A stretch of DNA of 64,000 nucleotides from Methylogaea oryzae (GTDB lineage Bacteria > Pseudomonadota > Gammaproteobacteria > Methylococcales > Methylococcaceae): NCBI RefSeq assembly GCF_019669985.1, contig NZ_AP019782.1, forward strand, positions 1,916,001 to 1,980,000, written 5' to 3'. A program made the position numbers and the translations under genes. This document shows, in pieces, positions 18,701 through 27,284 of the stretch. The notes beneath the pieces are model-generated. The model was not told the DNA's origin. It saw only the letters and a list, made by a program, of their open reading frames with translations, and searched no databases. The stretch's first letter is position 1. The number at the start of each line of letters is the position of its first letter.

Positions 18701-19396
18701 GCGAGACTGGAAATCGCTGCGCACGGTGAGGAAAACGATGGGCGCCGTCAGTTGCCCGCTACGACGCAGATCGGCCGCCAACTCAAGGCCTTCCCGCCCG
18801 CCGCCCAAGGCCACATCCATGATGGCGACATCGGGAGGCTGTTCCGCCACTGCCGCGGCGAAAGCATCGGTCCGGTCGAAATGACGCACGCGGTAACCGC
18901 GCAGCTCCATGCCCAAGCAAAAATCCCGGCTGAAGGCGGTGTCGGCCTTCAACAGATACACCGCGGCCTGGGCCCTGCGCTGCGCCATATCCTCGGCCGT
19001 CGGCAACATAAACGCGCTGTCGTCGACGATTTCCACCATGGACAGACGTTCCTCGTCCATCAGGCGTTGCGCCATGTCCAACCAGGACAGGAACGACTCC
19101 ATTTGCGCCGTTAGCTGGGGGGACGGAGAACCGCACGCCGTGTCGCCGGCGCTGCGGAGAAATCGCTCGAATCCCTGCGCCACTTGGCTCAGGGCCGCAT
19201 AACCGAACGTGCCGGCGGAACCCAGCAAGCGCTGCAACCGATCCGCCAGCGCCAAAAAATCATCGCGTTCGACCATGCCTTCGGCCTGCACGGCGTGCCA
19301 TGCATCGGATATTTCGCGTATTTTTTCCGGTATTTGCCGGGAGTACTGCGCACGGAGGCGGCGCAGATGGCGTTGCGGATGGTCTTTATGGTTCAC
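15725..19396 (-). CDS. Soluble hybrid sensor kinase: degenerate Hpt-REC-REC-PAS-PAS-GAF-HisKA-HATPase-REC
   Basis: 1223 residues, no membrane helix. Order read from the sequence: an Hpt-like four-helix region (about 20-125) with LQRLLGSAGTFGY, where the phospho-accepting His position is Gln55. REC1 (145-260) has D194 and K246. REC2 (268-390) has D319 but YLGGP where the conserved Lys should be. PAS (405-520), PAS (535-645) and GAF (660-830) follow. HisKA has FLSRMSHELRTPLNA with His863. HATPase has NLLSNAIKYN, SDTGEG and GTGIGLVIVKRL. The terminal REC (1102-1223) has D1154 in LILMDINLPGMDGY. The architecture suggests a cytoplasmic integrator that phosphorylates its own C-terminal receiver; no output DNA-binding or cyclase gene is adjacent. 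It is 118 bases downstream of the FAD oxidoreductase stop and on the same strand. Confidence 0.93.
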   Translation of the reverse strand: MNHKDHPQRHLRRLRAQYSRQIPEKIREISDAWHAVQAEGMVERDDFLALADRLQRLLGSAGTFGYAALSQVAQGFERFLRSAGDTACGSPSPQLTAQMESFLSWLDMAQRLMDEERLSMVEIVDDSAFMLPTAEDMAQRRAQAAVYLLKADTAFSRDFCLGMELRGYRVRHFDRTDAFAAAVAEQPPDVAIMDVALGGGREGLELAADLRRSGQLTAPIVFLTVRSDFQSRLEAARVGSAHYFVKPVDIEQVAHALDGLISCHGDEPCRVALLQDGDAAANPYRRWLEAAGMSVTVLENPESVVRLLDAAPPELLLIDLQRSDCSGAEVAAVVRQFDGCADIPILLLSGDGQTPSAAGLYQGGDEYLGGPVSEARLLESVKARVRRYRDLQWAARQARLAVNDLQNFKLALDQHAIVSITDRQGTILYANNKFCQISGYTHQELIGQNHRIVKGDMPAEVYADLWRTIAAGREWRGELRNKSKDGRYYWVESSVMPLGRDAHGVPERYIAIRTEVTALKQVQEALAESDERLRRSQYYANVGTWDWDIATDHVICSERVGALFGGPEGVSNLSYEDFLDAVHPDDRDQVAAAMAACLDSGLALDLEHRVLWPDASIHWLNHRGDVTRTLEGRPLHLLGVVTDVTWRKQAEETLLKQKELLEVLRQAVLRYIGEEDTHDIAVYLLRALVDLTDSQYGLLGEVKYDAGGSPYLLTQAMSSNAGEQASRAMNQGRSGQGVEIHNLHSLLGSVLTSGKPVLSNNVAADPRGSGMLPQQLVVSTFLGVPVYYGGRMVAMYGIANRAQGYDDALLEFLRPFDATVAVVADAMRRADETRALQAQVLQARDEAERASSAKTEFLSRMSHELRTPLNAVLGFAQLLENDPDEPLSNCQKDSVDQILVAGWHLLKLINEVLDLSRIESGKVSLEVGDMEVEPLLDECLALLSPVAAQRKIRINLERASVQGCWLRGDEMRFKQVLLNLLSNAIKYNREGGDVRVGCSPVGGDYVRISVSDTGEGLTEEKQAHLFEAFNRMGAEHSGVEGTGIGLVIVKRLVEMMGGEIGVHSEVGQGSEFWVTLPRGQAAAGQASVAIAPSAEERVAVIRYKVLYVEDNVANLRMVERLLARYAQYEMMSAPDAELGVELARSHRPDLILMDINLPGMDGYAALRWLRAHKETSAIPVVALSANAMQNDIQRGLSAGFDAYLAKPVSMNELLDTLERFTAR

Positions 19397-19514
19397 GGGT
19401 GGCGGTGATCTTAGCGAGCGGGAAATCCGCCTTATAACTGAAAATGACTAACAACCTAGCTTAGTCGGCGAAAAAACCTTTACCAGTATTAAGGAAATAG
19501 GCGCCTACCTCAAG

Positions 19515-21122
19515 TCACATAGCGGACAAAACGCCGTTTGCGGCGGCAGCGCCTCGATCGCATGCTTCCTCGAAGATCGAAAAGCCGCTCAAGTCGGCAT
19601 GGGCCAAGCGGATACGCCCCAACGGCTGCGCCGCCAGCATACCGCGCGCTTCGCCCCACACGGCGCCCACCAGCGGACGCGCCATGGCGTGGCCGTAGCG
19701 CCGGACATAGAGCGCCGCCGCGCGGGACGTCAAGTCGCCGTAGACGTTGCCCAGGTCGGCCAACACGAAATTGCGCCAATAGCGCCAGTCGGACGCCATC
19801 AACTCGCGCCGCGCCTGCTGCGGCGAGCCGGTGCTCAACGCGTGGTACCAGGTAAACACGCTGCCTTCGCCCTGCATCCGCCACTGCTGGTGGGTGGCGA
19901 CCACGTAGCCGAGGGATGGGCTGTCGTACAACACATTGTCCCAACTCAGCGGCACGCCGTGTTTTTCCTCGGGGAAAGCCTTGAGCACCAGATTCGCGAC
20001 CACCCAGGGCGAATATTCCATGCCGGCGATCGCTTGCCGTACGCCGGCCGGACAATTGGCCAGCACGCCGGGCAACAGGAACAACGGCGCCGCCCAAATA
20101 ACGTGGTCCGCCAGGTAGCGCACGGACCGTTCTTGCTCGGCCAGCCACACGTCCACCGCCACCCGCTCGCCCTGCCGCTCCATACGGAATACCGCCGCGC
20201 CGGTGCGCAACCTGTTTGCCAAACGGGTTTGCAGTTGGCGCACCAGCCAACCGTTGCCTTCGGGCCAAGTCAGCACGGTGCCGAGGTCGGCATGTTCGCC
20301 GACTCCGTCGCGGCTGGCGAAATAATGGATTCCGGCCCACGCCGACACCCGGTTGTAGTCGCAGCCATAATCGTCCCGGCAGGCGTAATTGGCGTACCAA
20401 TGCAGGGTCGGCGCGTCCAAGCCCTGTTGCAACAACCAATCGCGCAGGGACAACCGATCCAACGCCAACAAATCCGCGTCGCGGGCGCTGGACTCCATGG
20501 GAATGGCGAAGGCTTTTTGTCCGTGAAGACCCCGCCGCGCCCTGAAAGCCGCCATCCACTCCTCGAAGCGGCGGTGTTGATCCCTGTCGCGCCGTGACAT
20601 CCCCCGGCTTGGCGCAAGCCCTTCCTGCCACAATCCGTTGCGATACAACCGTTCCTGAGGCACGTTGCACAAATAGCGCTCCTGGTAGCGCGGGCGTTCG
20701 GCGTGGGGATCGCCTTCGATGACGCCCAGATCGGACAGCAGCTCCCGTATTACCCGGGATTCCCGCGTCGGCAACGGCAAATAATGGGCGCCCCAAGGAT
20801 AGGCGGACACGGAGGACTGGCCCCAATGGGCGTTGCCGCCCACATGGCTTTCCATTTCCAGCAGCGTGAAATCGTCGAAACCGTGGCGCTGCAGCCACCA
20901 AGCGGCGGACAGTCCGGCGATGCCGCCGCCGGCGATCAGCGCGGGGATTTTTATGATTTCGCCGGGCGGCGTGGAGAGTAAGGCGCCGTCGCGCAGACGA
21001 TGGCCCAGGGAATGATCGGGATCGACGAAACCGCCGGGAATCTCCCCTGTCCCGCTGCCGCCCCGGCAGCCGGCCAGCCAAGGCAGGCTCAATCCGGCGG
21101 CGAGGAATTCGCGGCGGTTCAC
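19515..21122 (-). CDS. Tat-exported FAD-dependent amine-oxidase-like oxidoreductase
   Basis: 535 residues. The N-terminus MNRREFLAAGLSLPWLAGCRGG carries a twin-arginine motif (NRREFL) and a lipobox-like LAGC, so it is predicted to be exported folded and probably lipid-anchored. The dinucleotide fold is IPALIAGGGIAGLSAAWWLQ with an acidic residue at the end of strand 2 (FTLLEMESHVGG), typical of flavin monoamine oxidases and phytoene-desaturase relatives. Near the C-terminus RIRLAHADLSG precedes the FAD-binding end helix EEACDRGAAAANGVL. The substrate is unknown. It lies 28 bases after siaD on the same strand, and a spermidine-synthase-like gene is five genes upstream, so a periplasmic amine substrate is a reasonable guess only. 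Confidence 0.87.
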   Translation of the reverse strand: MNRREFLAAGLSLPWLAGCRGGSGTGEIPGGFVDPDHSLGHRLRDGALLSTPPGEIIKIPALIAGGGIAGLSAAWWLQRHGFDDFTLLEMESHVGGNAHWGQSSVSAYPWGAHYLPLPTRESRVIRELLSDLGVIEGDPHAERPRYQERYLCNVPQERLYRNGLWQEGLAPSRGMSRRDRDQHRRFEEWMAAFRARRGLHGQKAFAIPMESSARDADLLALDRLSLRDWLLQQGLDAPTLHWYANYACRDDYGCDYNRVSAWAGIHYFASRDGVGEHADLGTVLTWPEGNGWLVRQLQTRLANRLRTGAAVFRMERQGERVAVDVWLAEQERSVRYLADHVIWAAPLFLLPGVLANCPAGVRQAIAGMEYSPWVVANLVLKAFPEEKHGVPLSWDNVLYDSPSLGYVVATHQQWRMQGEGSVFTWYHALSTGSPQQARRELMASDWRYWRNFVLADLGNVYGDLTSRAAALYVRRYGHAMARPLVGAVWGEARGMLAAQPLGRIRLAHADLSGFSIFEEACDRGAAAANGVLSAM

Positions 21123-21150
21123 GGCTAAACCTCCCGAGGTCTATCCCGCG

Positions 21151-21938
<788 letters not shown>

Positions 21939-21942
<4 letters not shown>

Positions 21943-22319
21943 GCGACGTTCGGGGTGATGACGAAGGGAAAAGTGCAGTCTTCCTTGAACTCCTCCGCCA
22001 GATCCGCCACCCGCTCGTTTTCCTCGTCGTAGAACCAGTTGACCGACACCTGCCGCCCCTGGCGATGAGCTTCCTCCAGCATGTCGAAAATGTCCATCAT
22101 GGCTTTAACGCTGCTGGTGTTGAGATACAGCAGGTGTAAATTGGCGGTAAACGGCTTGTCGCTGTGGCAAATGAAGTCCTCCACCCAGGCGAGCACCGGG
22201 GTGAAAAATTCGAATGAGTTTTCCGGATAGGAATCCCCCCGCATTTCCAATACCCCTGCCTCGCCATTGCACAGGATAGTGGGAGTGGATGAGGTACCGT
22301 CGATTTTTAGGTCGCCCAT
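21939..22319 (-). CDS. siaC: Phospho-switch protein SiaC (DUF1987)
   Basis: 126 residues from the ATG at 22319, chosen because GGAG lies about 10 bases upstream; an in-frame ATG at 22355 would overlap siaB. DUF1987 signatures are FEFFTPVLAWVEDFI and LHLLYLNTSSVKAMMDIF. The threonine of NTSS is residue 68, the same position that is phosphorylated by SiaB and dephosphorylated by SiaA in P. aeruginosa. Dephosphorylated SiaC activates SiaD, so all parts of the switch are present. It lies 22 bases after siaB and overlaps siaD. Confidence 0.93.
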
Positions 22320-22341
22320 GGGCGGGTGCTCCAGTGAGACA

Positions 22342-22878
22342 TTAAATGGTGGCAATCAAAGTAAAAAAGGCGCGTCCGTTGCCCAGCTCACGCAAGGAGC
22401 AGGCGAACGGGGAAGAGGCTTTGCGCGCGATATCCAACAACCCCAGGCCGGCGCCCGACGCGCTGCCCTCTTCCCTGGGCTTGCGCAACTGATCCTTATA
22501 GGCCGCTTTCAATTGCGGCTTGTCCAAACTCGCCAGCGCTTCGATACGCGCGACCAGCGGCGGACCGTCCTCGGCATTGACGGTATTGCCGGCGGAAACG
22601 ACGTAGTGGCCGTCGCCGTTTTGGGAGATGACCACCGTCGCGGACGATTCCTGTTCCGTCCAACCTTGGCTGGCGGCGTAGTGGCGTATATTTTGCGTCA
22701 TTTCAATGTAGGCGGCGAACACGTCCATGGAGGTGGAGGCCGATTCGTTGCGCATGTAGTTGCGTAACGCATGGCCGATTTCCTCGATCAGGCTCTTGGT
22801 CAGCGGCCCATTAAAACATAGCAATACCCCGTTGCGGTTATAGCTTTGCTGTAGCTCGTATAGATCGATCGACTCCAT
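22342..22878 (-). CDS. siaB: SiaB-family protein kinase (DUF6272)
   Basis: 178 residues from the ATG at 22878, which has a strong GAGGGGG ribosome site; an in-frame ATG at 22908 overlaps siaA closely and is less likely. The sequence matches the SiaB kinase family: NGVLLCFNGPLTKSLIEEIG at the start, IEMTQNIRHYA, VVSAGNTV, and GAGLGLLDIARKAS near the end, a GHKL-like ATP site. It phosphorylates SiaC and so lowers c-di-GMP output. It follows siaA with a 33-base gap on the same strand. Confidence 0.92.
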   Translation of the reverse strand: MESIDLYELQQSYNRNGVLLCFNGPLTKSLIEEIGHALRNYMRNESASTSMDVFAAYIEMTQNIRHYAASQGWTEQESSATVVISQNGDGHYVVSAGNTVNAEDGPPLVARIEALASLDKPQLKAAYKDQLRKPREEGSASGAGLGLLDIARKASSPFACSLRELGNGRAFFTLIATI

Positions 22879-22911
22879 GTTTCCCCCTCTAAACGCGTGC
22901 GATGTCAATAT

Positions 22912-24903
22912 TCAATTGGGTTCGGCAAAGCGGACGCACAGCAGCGTAATATCGTCCCGTTGCGGGTTTTCGCCTTGCCATTCGGCCAGGGAGGACTCGA
23001 ACCAACGCTGTTGCTCCGTCACTCGCCGGCCCGCCTGTTGCTGCACCCATTCGGTGAAGCGCGTGGTGCCGAAACCGAAACCCTTGTCTCCGCCGCTTTG
23101 ATCCAGCAACCCGTCGGTGGTTAGATAAAAGACGGTATCGTTCCGCAGCGGAACCGCTTCGTTGGCGAACTGGCCCGGGCGCCGCTCCGCCAAGGCGCGC
23201 CGGGCGCCTTTGATGCTGCCGACCTCTTCCCCGCAGTTCCAGTACAAGGCGATCTTGGCGCCGGCGAATACCGCTTGCCCGGCCGCCTGATCCACGTAAA
23301 CCAAGCCGGCCTCCATGTGGGTGGCCACCCCATGGGGATGATGGCCGCTGCCCAACATGGCGCGTAGGGCTTGGTCGGTGCGCGCCAGGATGCCGGCTGG
23401 ATCGTCCATGCCCGCCTCGGCGATGGCCAGTTCGATGGCGGCGTGGCCCAGCATGGTCATGCAGGCGCCGGCCACCCCGTGGCCGGCGCAATCGGCCACG
23501 CCCAGCAAATAGCGGCCGTCTTGCTGGCAAAAAATGTAGAAATCCCCCCCCACCACGTCGCGGGGACGCCATAAAACGAAATGTTCGTCGCCGAATGCCG
23601 CCGCCAGGGAGCGCTCCGGCAAAATCGCGCGCTGAATCAGGCTGGCATAGGCAATGGAATCGTGAATCTGCTTGTGGGCCAGCGCCATCTTACGGTTCGC
23701 CAGGACCAAGTCGTGGGTGCGGCTTTTCACCGTCTCCTCCAACTCTTCCGTATGGCCCTGGACTTTCGCCACCATGGACGCGAACGCGTCGGTGAGCGCG
23801 CCGATCTCGTCGCCGCTGGACGGCGGCAAGGCGACGCTGTAGTTGCCGGCGGCCATGGCGCGGGCGGACAGCGTCAGCTTGGCCAGGGGGCGGAACACCA
23901 GGCGGTTCACGGCGAAGCTGAAGCCGAAGCCCACCGAGATCAACAAGGCTGCCGCAGCGAACATGGCGGGTATCAGCAGGCTGAGATCGACCAATTCCGC
24001 CACCGCCAAGTCCACGGCGGTCAAGACGTGCCAGTGCAGCTCGGGAATGTAGGAAACCGCCACGATGTGGGGCTTGCCGTGGAATTCGGCTTCGAACAAG
24101 CGCACGCCGCCGGGGTGGCCGGCGGCGTCGGCCAGGGCGTCGCGCGCCAGATCCGCGTCCTGCGGCCGTTCCAGCAAGCCGAATACGGAATGTTCGGCGG
24201 CCGCTTCCTTGGTGGCGGAGTTGTAGGCGATCAGGGAGTAGTCGGGATGGGCCTGAATGGCGCCTTTGCCGTCGAGGATGATGGGCGTGATGCCCGGCTC
24301 CGCCTGGTCGACGAAACGGCGCAAAAAGTCGGTAAGGTCGAGACCGCTGCCCACCAAGCCGATTTTGCGTCCGTTGTCTTCGACGATGACGTTGAGCCAA
24401 ATTTTGGTGAGTTTCAGGCTGACGTCTATATCCACATTGACGTTAAACAGCTCCGTTTCGGCAATGGTGGTGAAAAACCATTGGTCCTTGTCCAGGTTCG
24501 GCACCAGCCGATAACGGGGCGAATCGTCGAACGCGCTCTTGTCGTCGTTGAAATAATAATTGTTGGAGAGTGCCGAAATGAGGAAATAAGACCGGTCGGT
24601 GAAGTCCCGGCGGAAGCTTTCCGCCTCGCGGAACGCCAGCGTTTTTTTGGCCGCGTTGCCTTCGTCCAACAGCCACTGGCGCACCAGTTCCGATTTTGCC
24701 AGGCGCAGCGACAGGGCCAGTTCCCGTTGCACCGGGGCGACGATGCGCTCACGGTTGAGCAGGGTCAGGTTGCGAGCCAGAGAGGTGCCGAGGTAATGCC
24801 GGATGGAGCTGACGGCTTGCCAGCCGATGGCGCCGGCCAAGAGGCCGGACAACACGCAGGTGGCCACCAGGGCCAGGATGGATTTACCGCGTAGATTCAA
24901 CAT
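22912..24903 (-). CDS. siaA: Membrane sensor phosphatase SiaA (Cache-HAMP-PP2C/SpoIIE)
   Basis: 663 residues. A first membrane helix near residues 10-30 (ALVATCVLSGLLAGAIGW), a ~280-residue periplasmic Cache-like sensor with DRSYFLISALSNNYYFNDD and NVIVEDNGRKIGLVGSGLDL, a second helix near 310-340, a HAMP segment with ARAMAAGNYSVALPPSSGDEIGALTDAF, and a C-terminal PP2C domain. The PP2C metal-site motifs are DVVGGDFYIF, GVADCAGHGVAGACMTMLGH and FYLTTDGLLDQSGG. In the Sia system this phosphatase responds to an outside signal and dephosphorylates SiaC, raising c-di-GMP and aggregation or biofilm formation. First of siaABCD, 95 bases after the aminopropyltransferase gene. Confidence 0.93.
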   Translation of the reverse strand: MLNLRGKSILALVATCVLSGLLAGAIGWQAVSSIRHYLGTSLARNLTLLNRERIVAPVQRELALSLRLAKSELVRQWLLDEGNAAKKTLAFREAESFRRDFTDRSYFLISALSNNYYFNDDKSAFDDSPRYRLVPNLDKDQWFFTTIAETELFNVNVDIDVSLKLTKIWLNVIVEDNGRKIGLVGSGLDLTDFLRRFVDQAEPGITPIILDGKGAIQAHPDYSLIAYNSATKEAAAEHSVFGLLERPQDADLARDALADAAGHPGGVRLFEAEFHGKPHIVAVSYIPELHWHVLTAVDLAVAELVDLSLLIPAMFAAAALLISVGFGFSFAVNRLVFRPLAKLTLSARAMAAGNYSVALPPSSGDEIGALTDAFASMVAKVQGHTEELEETVKSRTHDLVLANRKMALAHKQIHDSIAYASLIQRAILPERSLAAAFGDEHFVLWRPRDVVGGDFYIFCQQDGRYLLGVADCAGHGVAGACMTMLGHAAIELAIAEAGMDDPAGILARTDQALRAMLGSGHHPHGVATHMEAGLVYVDQAAGQAVFAGAKIALYWNCGEEVGSIKGARRALAERRPGQFANEAVPLRNDTVFYLTTDGLLDQSGGDKGFGFGTTRFTEWVQQQAGRRVTEQQRWFESSLAEWQGENPQRDDITLLCVRFAEPN

Positions 24904-24998
24904 CGGACATCAATCGAGGCTTTGCAGCAATGGCGGTTCGGTGAAGGCGGAGCGGCCAATCTAGCCGTTTGTCCCTATTACGGCAAGTGGCGCCGCCA

Positions 24999-26540
24999 TT
25001 AATGCAGCACCCGCCGCCACTCCTCCTCGAAATAACGCACCAACACCTGGTTATTGAGGCGGTTGGGCTCGGCCGGCACGCGCTGCATATCCTTGGGGAA
25101 CTGGAACAGCTGCGGCGCGCTATCCGCCGTCAGGAAACGGGTCGCGACCGCATACGCGGTGGGGGGCGTCACCGGCCGGCGGCCGGCGAGAATATACCCC
25201 CACTCGCCGAAGGACGGCACCATGGCGTGGTACGGCGTGGTTGCCAGCCCCGCCTCTTCCAAGGTAGCCACCACGCACCAGTAGGATTGGCGGGCGTAAT
25301 AGGGCGAGGTGGCTTGGATCACCGCCAGCCCCTGACTGGACAGGTGCTTTTCCAGCAGGCGGTAAAAAGCCGTGGTGTACAGTTTTCCCACGGCGAAATT
25401 GGAGGGGTCGGGGAAATCCACCACGATGAAATCGAACGTTTCTGCCGTCCGCTCTAGCCACAACAACGCGTCCTCGTTGGCGACCTTAACCTTGGGCGAA
25501 GCGAAGGCGTCGCCGTTGAGCCGGCGCAGAAACGGCGCGGTGGAAAACAGTCGCGTCATTTCCGCGTCCAAATCCACCAATTGGATCGACTCCAACTCGG
25601 GGTATTTGAGCAGTTCGCGTAGGGCCAGGCCGTCGCCGCCGCCCAACACCAGCACCCGCCGCGCCCGTACCGACGCCATGCCAGGATGCACCAAAGCCTC
25701 GTGGTAGCGGTACTCGTCCTGGGAGCTGAATTGCAGGTTGCCGTTGAGAAACAGGCGCAGGTCGTCCTTCCAGCGGGTCAGCACCATGCGCTGGTAAGGC
25801 GTCGATTTGGCGTAGACGATGGTATCGGCGTAGATATTCTGTTCCGCCAAGGCGCTGAGCCGCTCGGCTCCCCCCAGTCCGGCGACCAGCAAGGCCAGCG
25901 CCACGCCGCACTGAGCGTGCAATCCGTGCCGGGCCGGCAAATCCTTGGCGAACAGCCGTACCGTCCACAGCGCGACGGCGGCGTTCAACAGGCCGAACAG
26001 CAGCCCCGAACGCACCAGCCCCACCTGGGGGACCAGGACCAGGGGAAAAGCCAAGGATACCAGCAGGGCTCCCAGGTAATCGAAGGTAAGCACCTCGGCC
26101 ACCAACGTCTCGAAGGCCAGGCGCTCCTTCAATATCCGCATGACCAGCGGGATTTCCAGCCCCACCAGCACGCCGGTCAGCAGGACCAGCAGGTACAGCG
26201 CCAGCTTGAACGGCTCCGACACGTAAGCGAACAGCAGGAACAGCGCCAGGGAGGAAAATCCGCCCAGCAATCCGACCATCAGCTCGATCTGCACGAAACG
26301 GCGCACCAGCTCCGCCGTCACATAACGGGACAGGTAGGAGCCGATGCCCATGGCGAACAGATAGGCGCCGATGACGGTGGAGAATTGGGTGACCGAGTCT
26401 CCCAGCAAATAGCTGGACAAGGCTCCGGCGATTAACTCGTAGGCCAGGCCGCAGGAGGCGATGACGAAAACGGCGAACAAGAGGGCGTATTGCCTCAGCC
26501 CTTCGCGCGTATCGGCCGCGGCGTTTTGTTCGGATTTCAC
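24999..26540 (-). CDS. Membrane-bound polyamine aminopropyltransferase (spermidine-synthase-like)
   Basis: 513 residues. The N-terminal ~225 residues contain about seven transmembrane helices (LLFAVFVIASCGLAYELIAGAL; VIGAYLFAMGIGSYLSR). The C-terminal half is a spermidine synthase domain with VLVLGGGDGLALRELLKYP (decarboxylated-SAM site), VDLDAEMTRLF, and DFIVVDFPDPSNFAVGKLY, whose DFPDP matches the catalytic DxxDP loop. The last part (SFGEWGYILAG) is also typical. Fused membrane versions occur beside DUF350 and DUF4178 genes in many bacteria. It would transfer aminopropyl groups at the inner face of the membrane, the acceptor being unknown. It is directly abutted by the AFPD-repeat gene. Confidence 0.92.
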   Translation of the reverse strand: MKSEQNAAADTREGLRQYALLFAVFVIASCGLAYELIAGALSSYLLGDSVTQFSTVIGAYLFAMGIGSYLSRYVTAELVRRFVQIELMVGLLGGFSSLALFLLFAYVSEPFKLALYLLVLLTGVLVGLEIPLVMRILKERLAFETLVAEVLTFDYLGALLVSLAFPLVLVPQVGLVRSGLLFGLLNAAVALWTVRLFAKDLPARHGLHAQCGVALALLVAGLGGAERLSALAEQNIYADTIVYAKSTPYQRMVLTRWKDDLRLFLNGNLQFSSQDEYRYHEALVHPGMASVRARRVLVLGGGDGLALRELLKYPELESIQLVDLDAEMTRLFSTAPFLRRLNGDAFASPKVKVANEDALLWLERTAETFDFIVVDFPDPSNFAVGKLYTTAFYRLLEKHLSSQGLAVIQATSPYYARQSYWCVVATLEEAGLATTPYHAMVPSFGEWGYILAGRRPVTPPTAYAVATRFLTADSAPQLFQFPKDMQRVPAEPNRLNNQVLVRYFEEEWRRVLH

Positions 26541-26864
26541 TCAGGGAACGCCGGGAAATGCATCGACATACTGGATGGTGATATCGGGGAATGCGGTGAC
26601 GCGCTGCGCCTTGATGTCGGGGAAAGCGTCCACTTCCTGCCATTTGCCGCAAGCGTCGGGAAACGCCGCCACTTTCTGTACCTTCACGTCGGGGAACGCA
26701 TTCACCACCTGCACCTTGATATCGGCGAACGCGCCGACCCATTGCACCTTGCCCCACAGCGGCTTGCCGTTGAATGTGCAGTCGCCGCCTACTTTACCGG
26801 CCTCCGCCGCCGAAGCGGCCAACAGCAGACACAACCCGGCCGAAAACGATCGACGCTTAGCCAT
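26541..26864 (-). CDS. Secreted AFPD-repeat protein, probable 7(1) septoil-knot family
   Basis: 107 residues: a signal peptide ending ASAAEAG, then KVGGDCTFNGKPLWGKVQWV and six units of the form V-x-A-F-P-D-(I/V)-K: VGAFADIK, VNAFPDVK, VAAFPDAC, VDAFPDIK, VTAFPDIT, VDAFPGVP. Two cysteines (in GGDCTF and PDACGK) could pair. The pattern resembles the short secreted family that structure prediction gave the name 7(1) septoil knot; this is recall and should be checked by folding. The stop is contiguous with the start of the aminopropyltransferase and the ATG overlaps the end of the DUF350 gene, so it is firmly part of this operon. Confidence 0.85.
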   Translation of the reverse strand: MAKRRSFSAGLCLLLAASAAEAGKVGGDCTFNGKPLWGKVQWVGAFADIKVQVVNAFPDVKVQKVAAFPDACGKWQEVDAFPDIKAQRVTAFPDITIQYVDAFPGVP

Positions 26865-27072
26865 GTATCGCGGCGGCCACGATGATGGCCACGCCCAGGC
26901 ACATGGCCGCGACGATGGTAGCCAGGGGCTGGTTTCGTTCCTTGATGATCTCCCGCCACAGGTCGTAAGGCGTCAGTTTGTCGATGACGACGAAACTGAC
27001 CCAGAACACGACGACGCCCAGCAGCGAAAACACCAGGGCGTTGAGTAGCCAGTCCAGATGCAGGAATTCCAT
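26857..27072 (-). CDS. DUF350 small membrane protein
   Basis: 71 residues with two transmembrane helices: LNALVFSLLGVVVFWVSFVVI and TIVAAMCLGVAIIVAAAIHG, joined by a charged cytoplasmic loop beginning DKLTPYDLWREIIKERN. That loop and the two-helix repeat unit are the DUF350 signature (E. coli YjfL family; many members have four helices, this one has a single pair). DUF350 genes are known to associate with PspA-like, SPFH and polyamine-enzyme genes. It overlaps the following AFPD-repeat gene by eight bases. Confidence 0.9.
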   Translation of the reverse strand: MEFLHLDWLLNALVFSLLGVVVFWVSFVVIDKLTPYDLWREIIKERNQPLATIVAAMCLGVAIIVAAAIHG

Positions 27073-27091
27073 GATCGCGGTCCTCTTGAAG

Positions 27092-27232
27092 TTATTTGTG
27101 ATAAACGCTGGAGCCCAGGGTGCGGGGCGCCGATTTGTCCTCGTCGGAACCGAACACGCTCCAACCGTGGTATTGGGCGTAGGCGAACAGCATCAGCAGC
27201 ACGATGCCTTTGGCTTGGTAGAAACGGTCCAT
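27092..27232 (-). CDS. 46-residue single-pass membrane peptide
   Basis: From ATG 27232, preceded by GAGAGAGG, the product is a short helix (AKGIVLLMLFAYAQYHGWSVF) followed by a charged tail (GSDEDKSAPRTLGSSVYHK). An in-frame GTG at 27283 would add 17 Arg/Gly-rich residues and touch the DUF4178 stop; the ATG is preferred. It is located between DUF4178 and DUF350 genes with gaps of 52 and 19 bases. No family known to me; its conserved position would decide whether it is a real partner. Confidence 0.65.
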   Translation of the reverse strand: MDRFYQAKGIVLLMLFAYAQYHGWSVFGSDEDKSAPRTLGSSVYHK

Positions 27233-27284
27233 TAGCGGCCTCTCTCTTTCATCGGCGGTGTGGCGGCGGCTGCCCCCCCCCACG

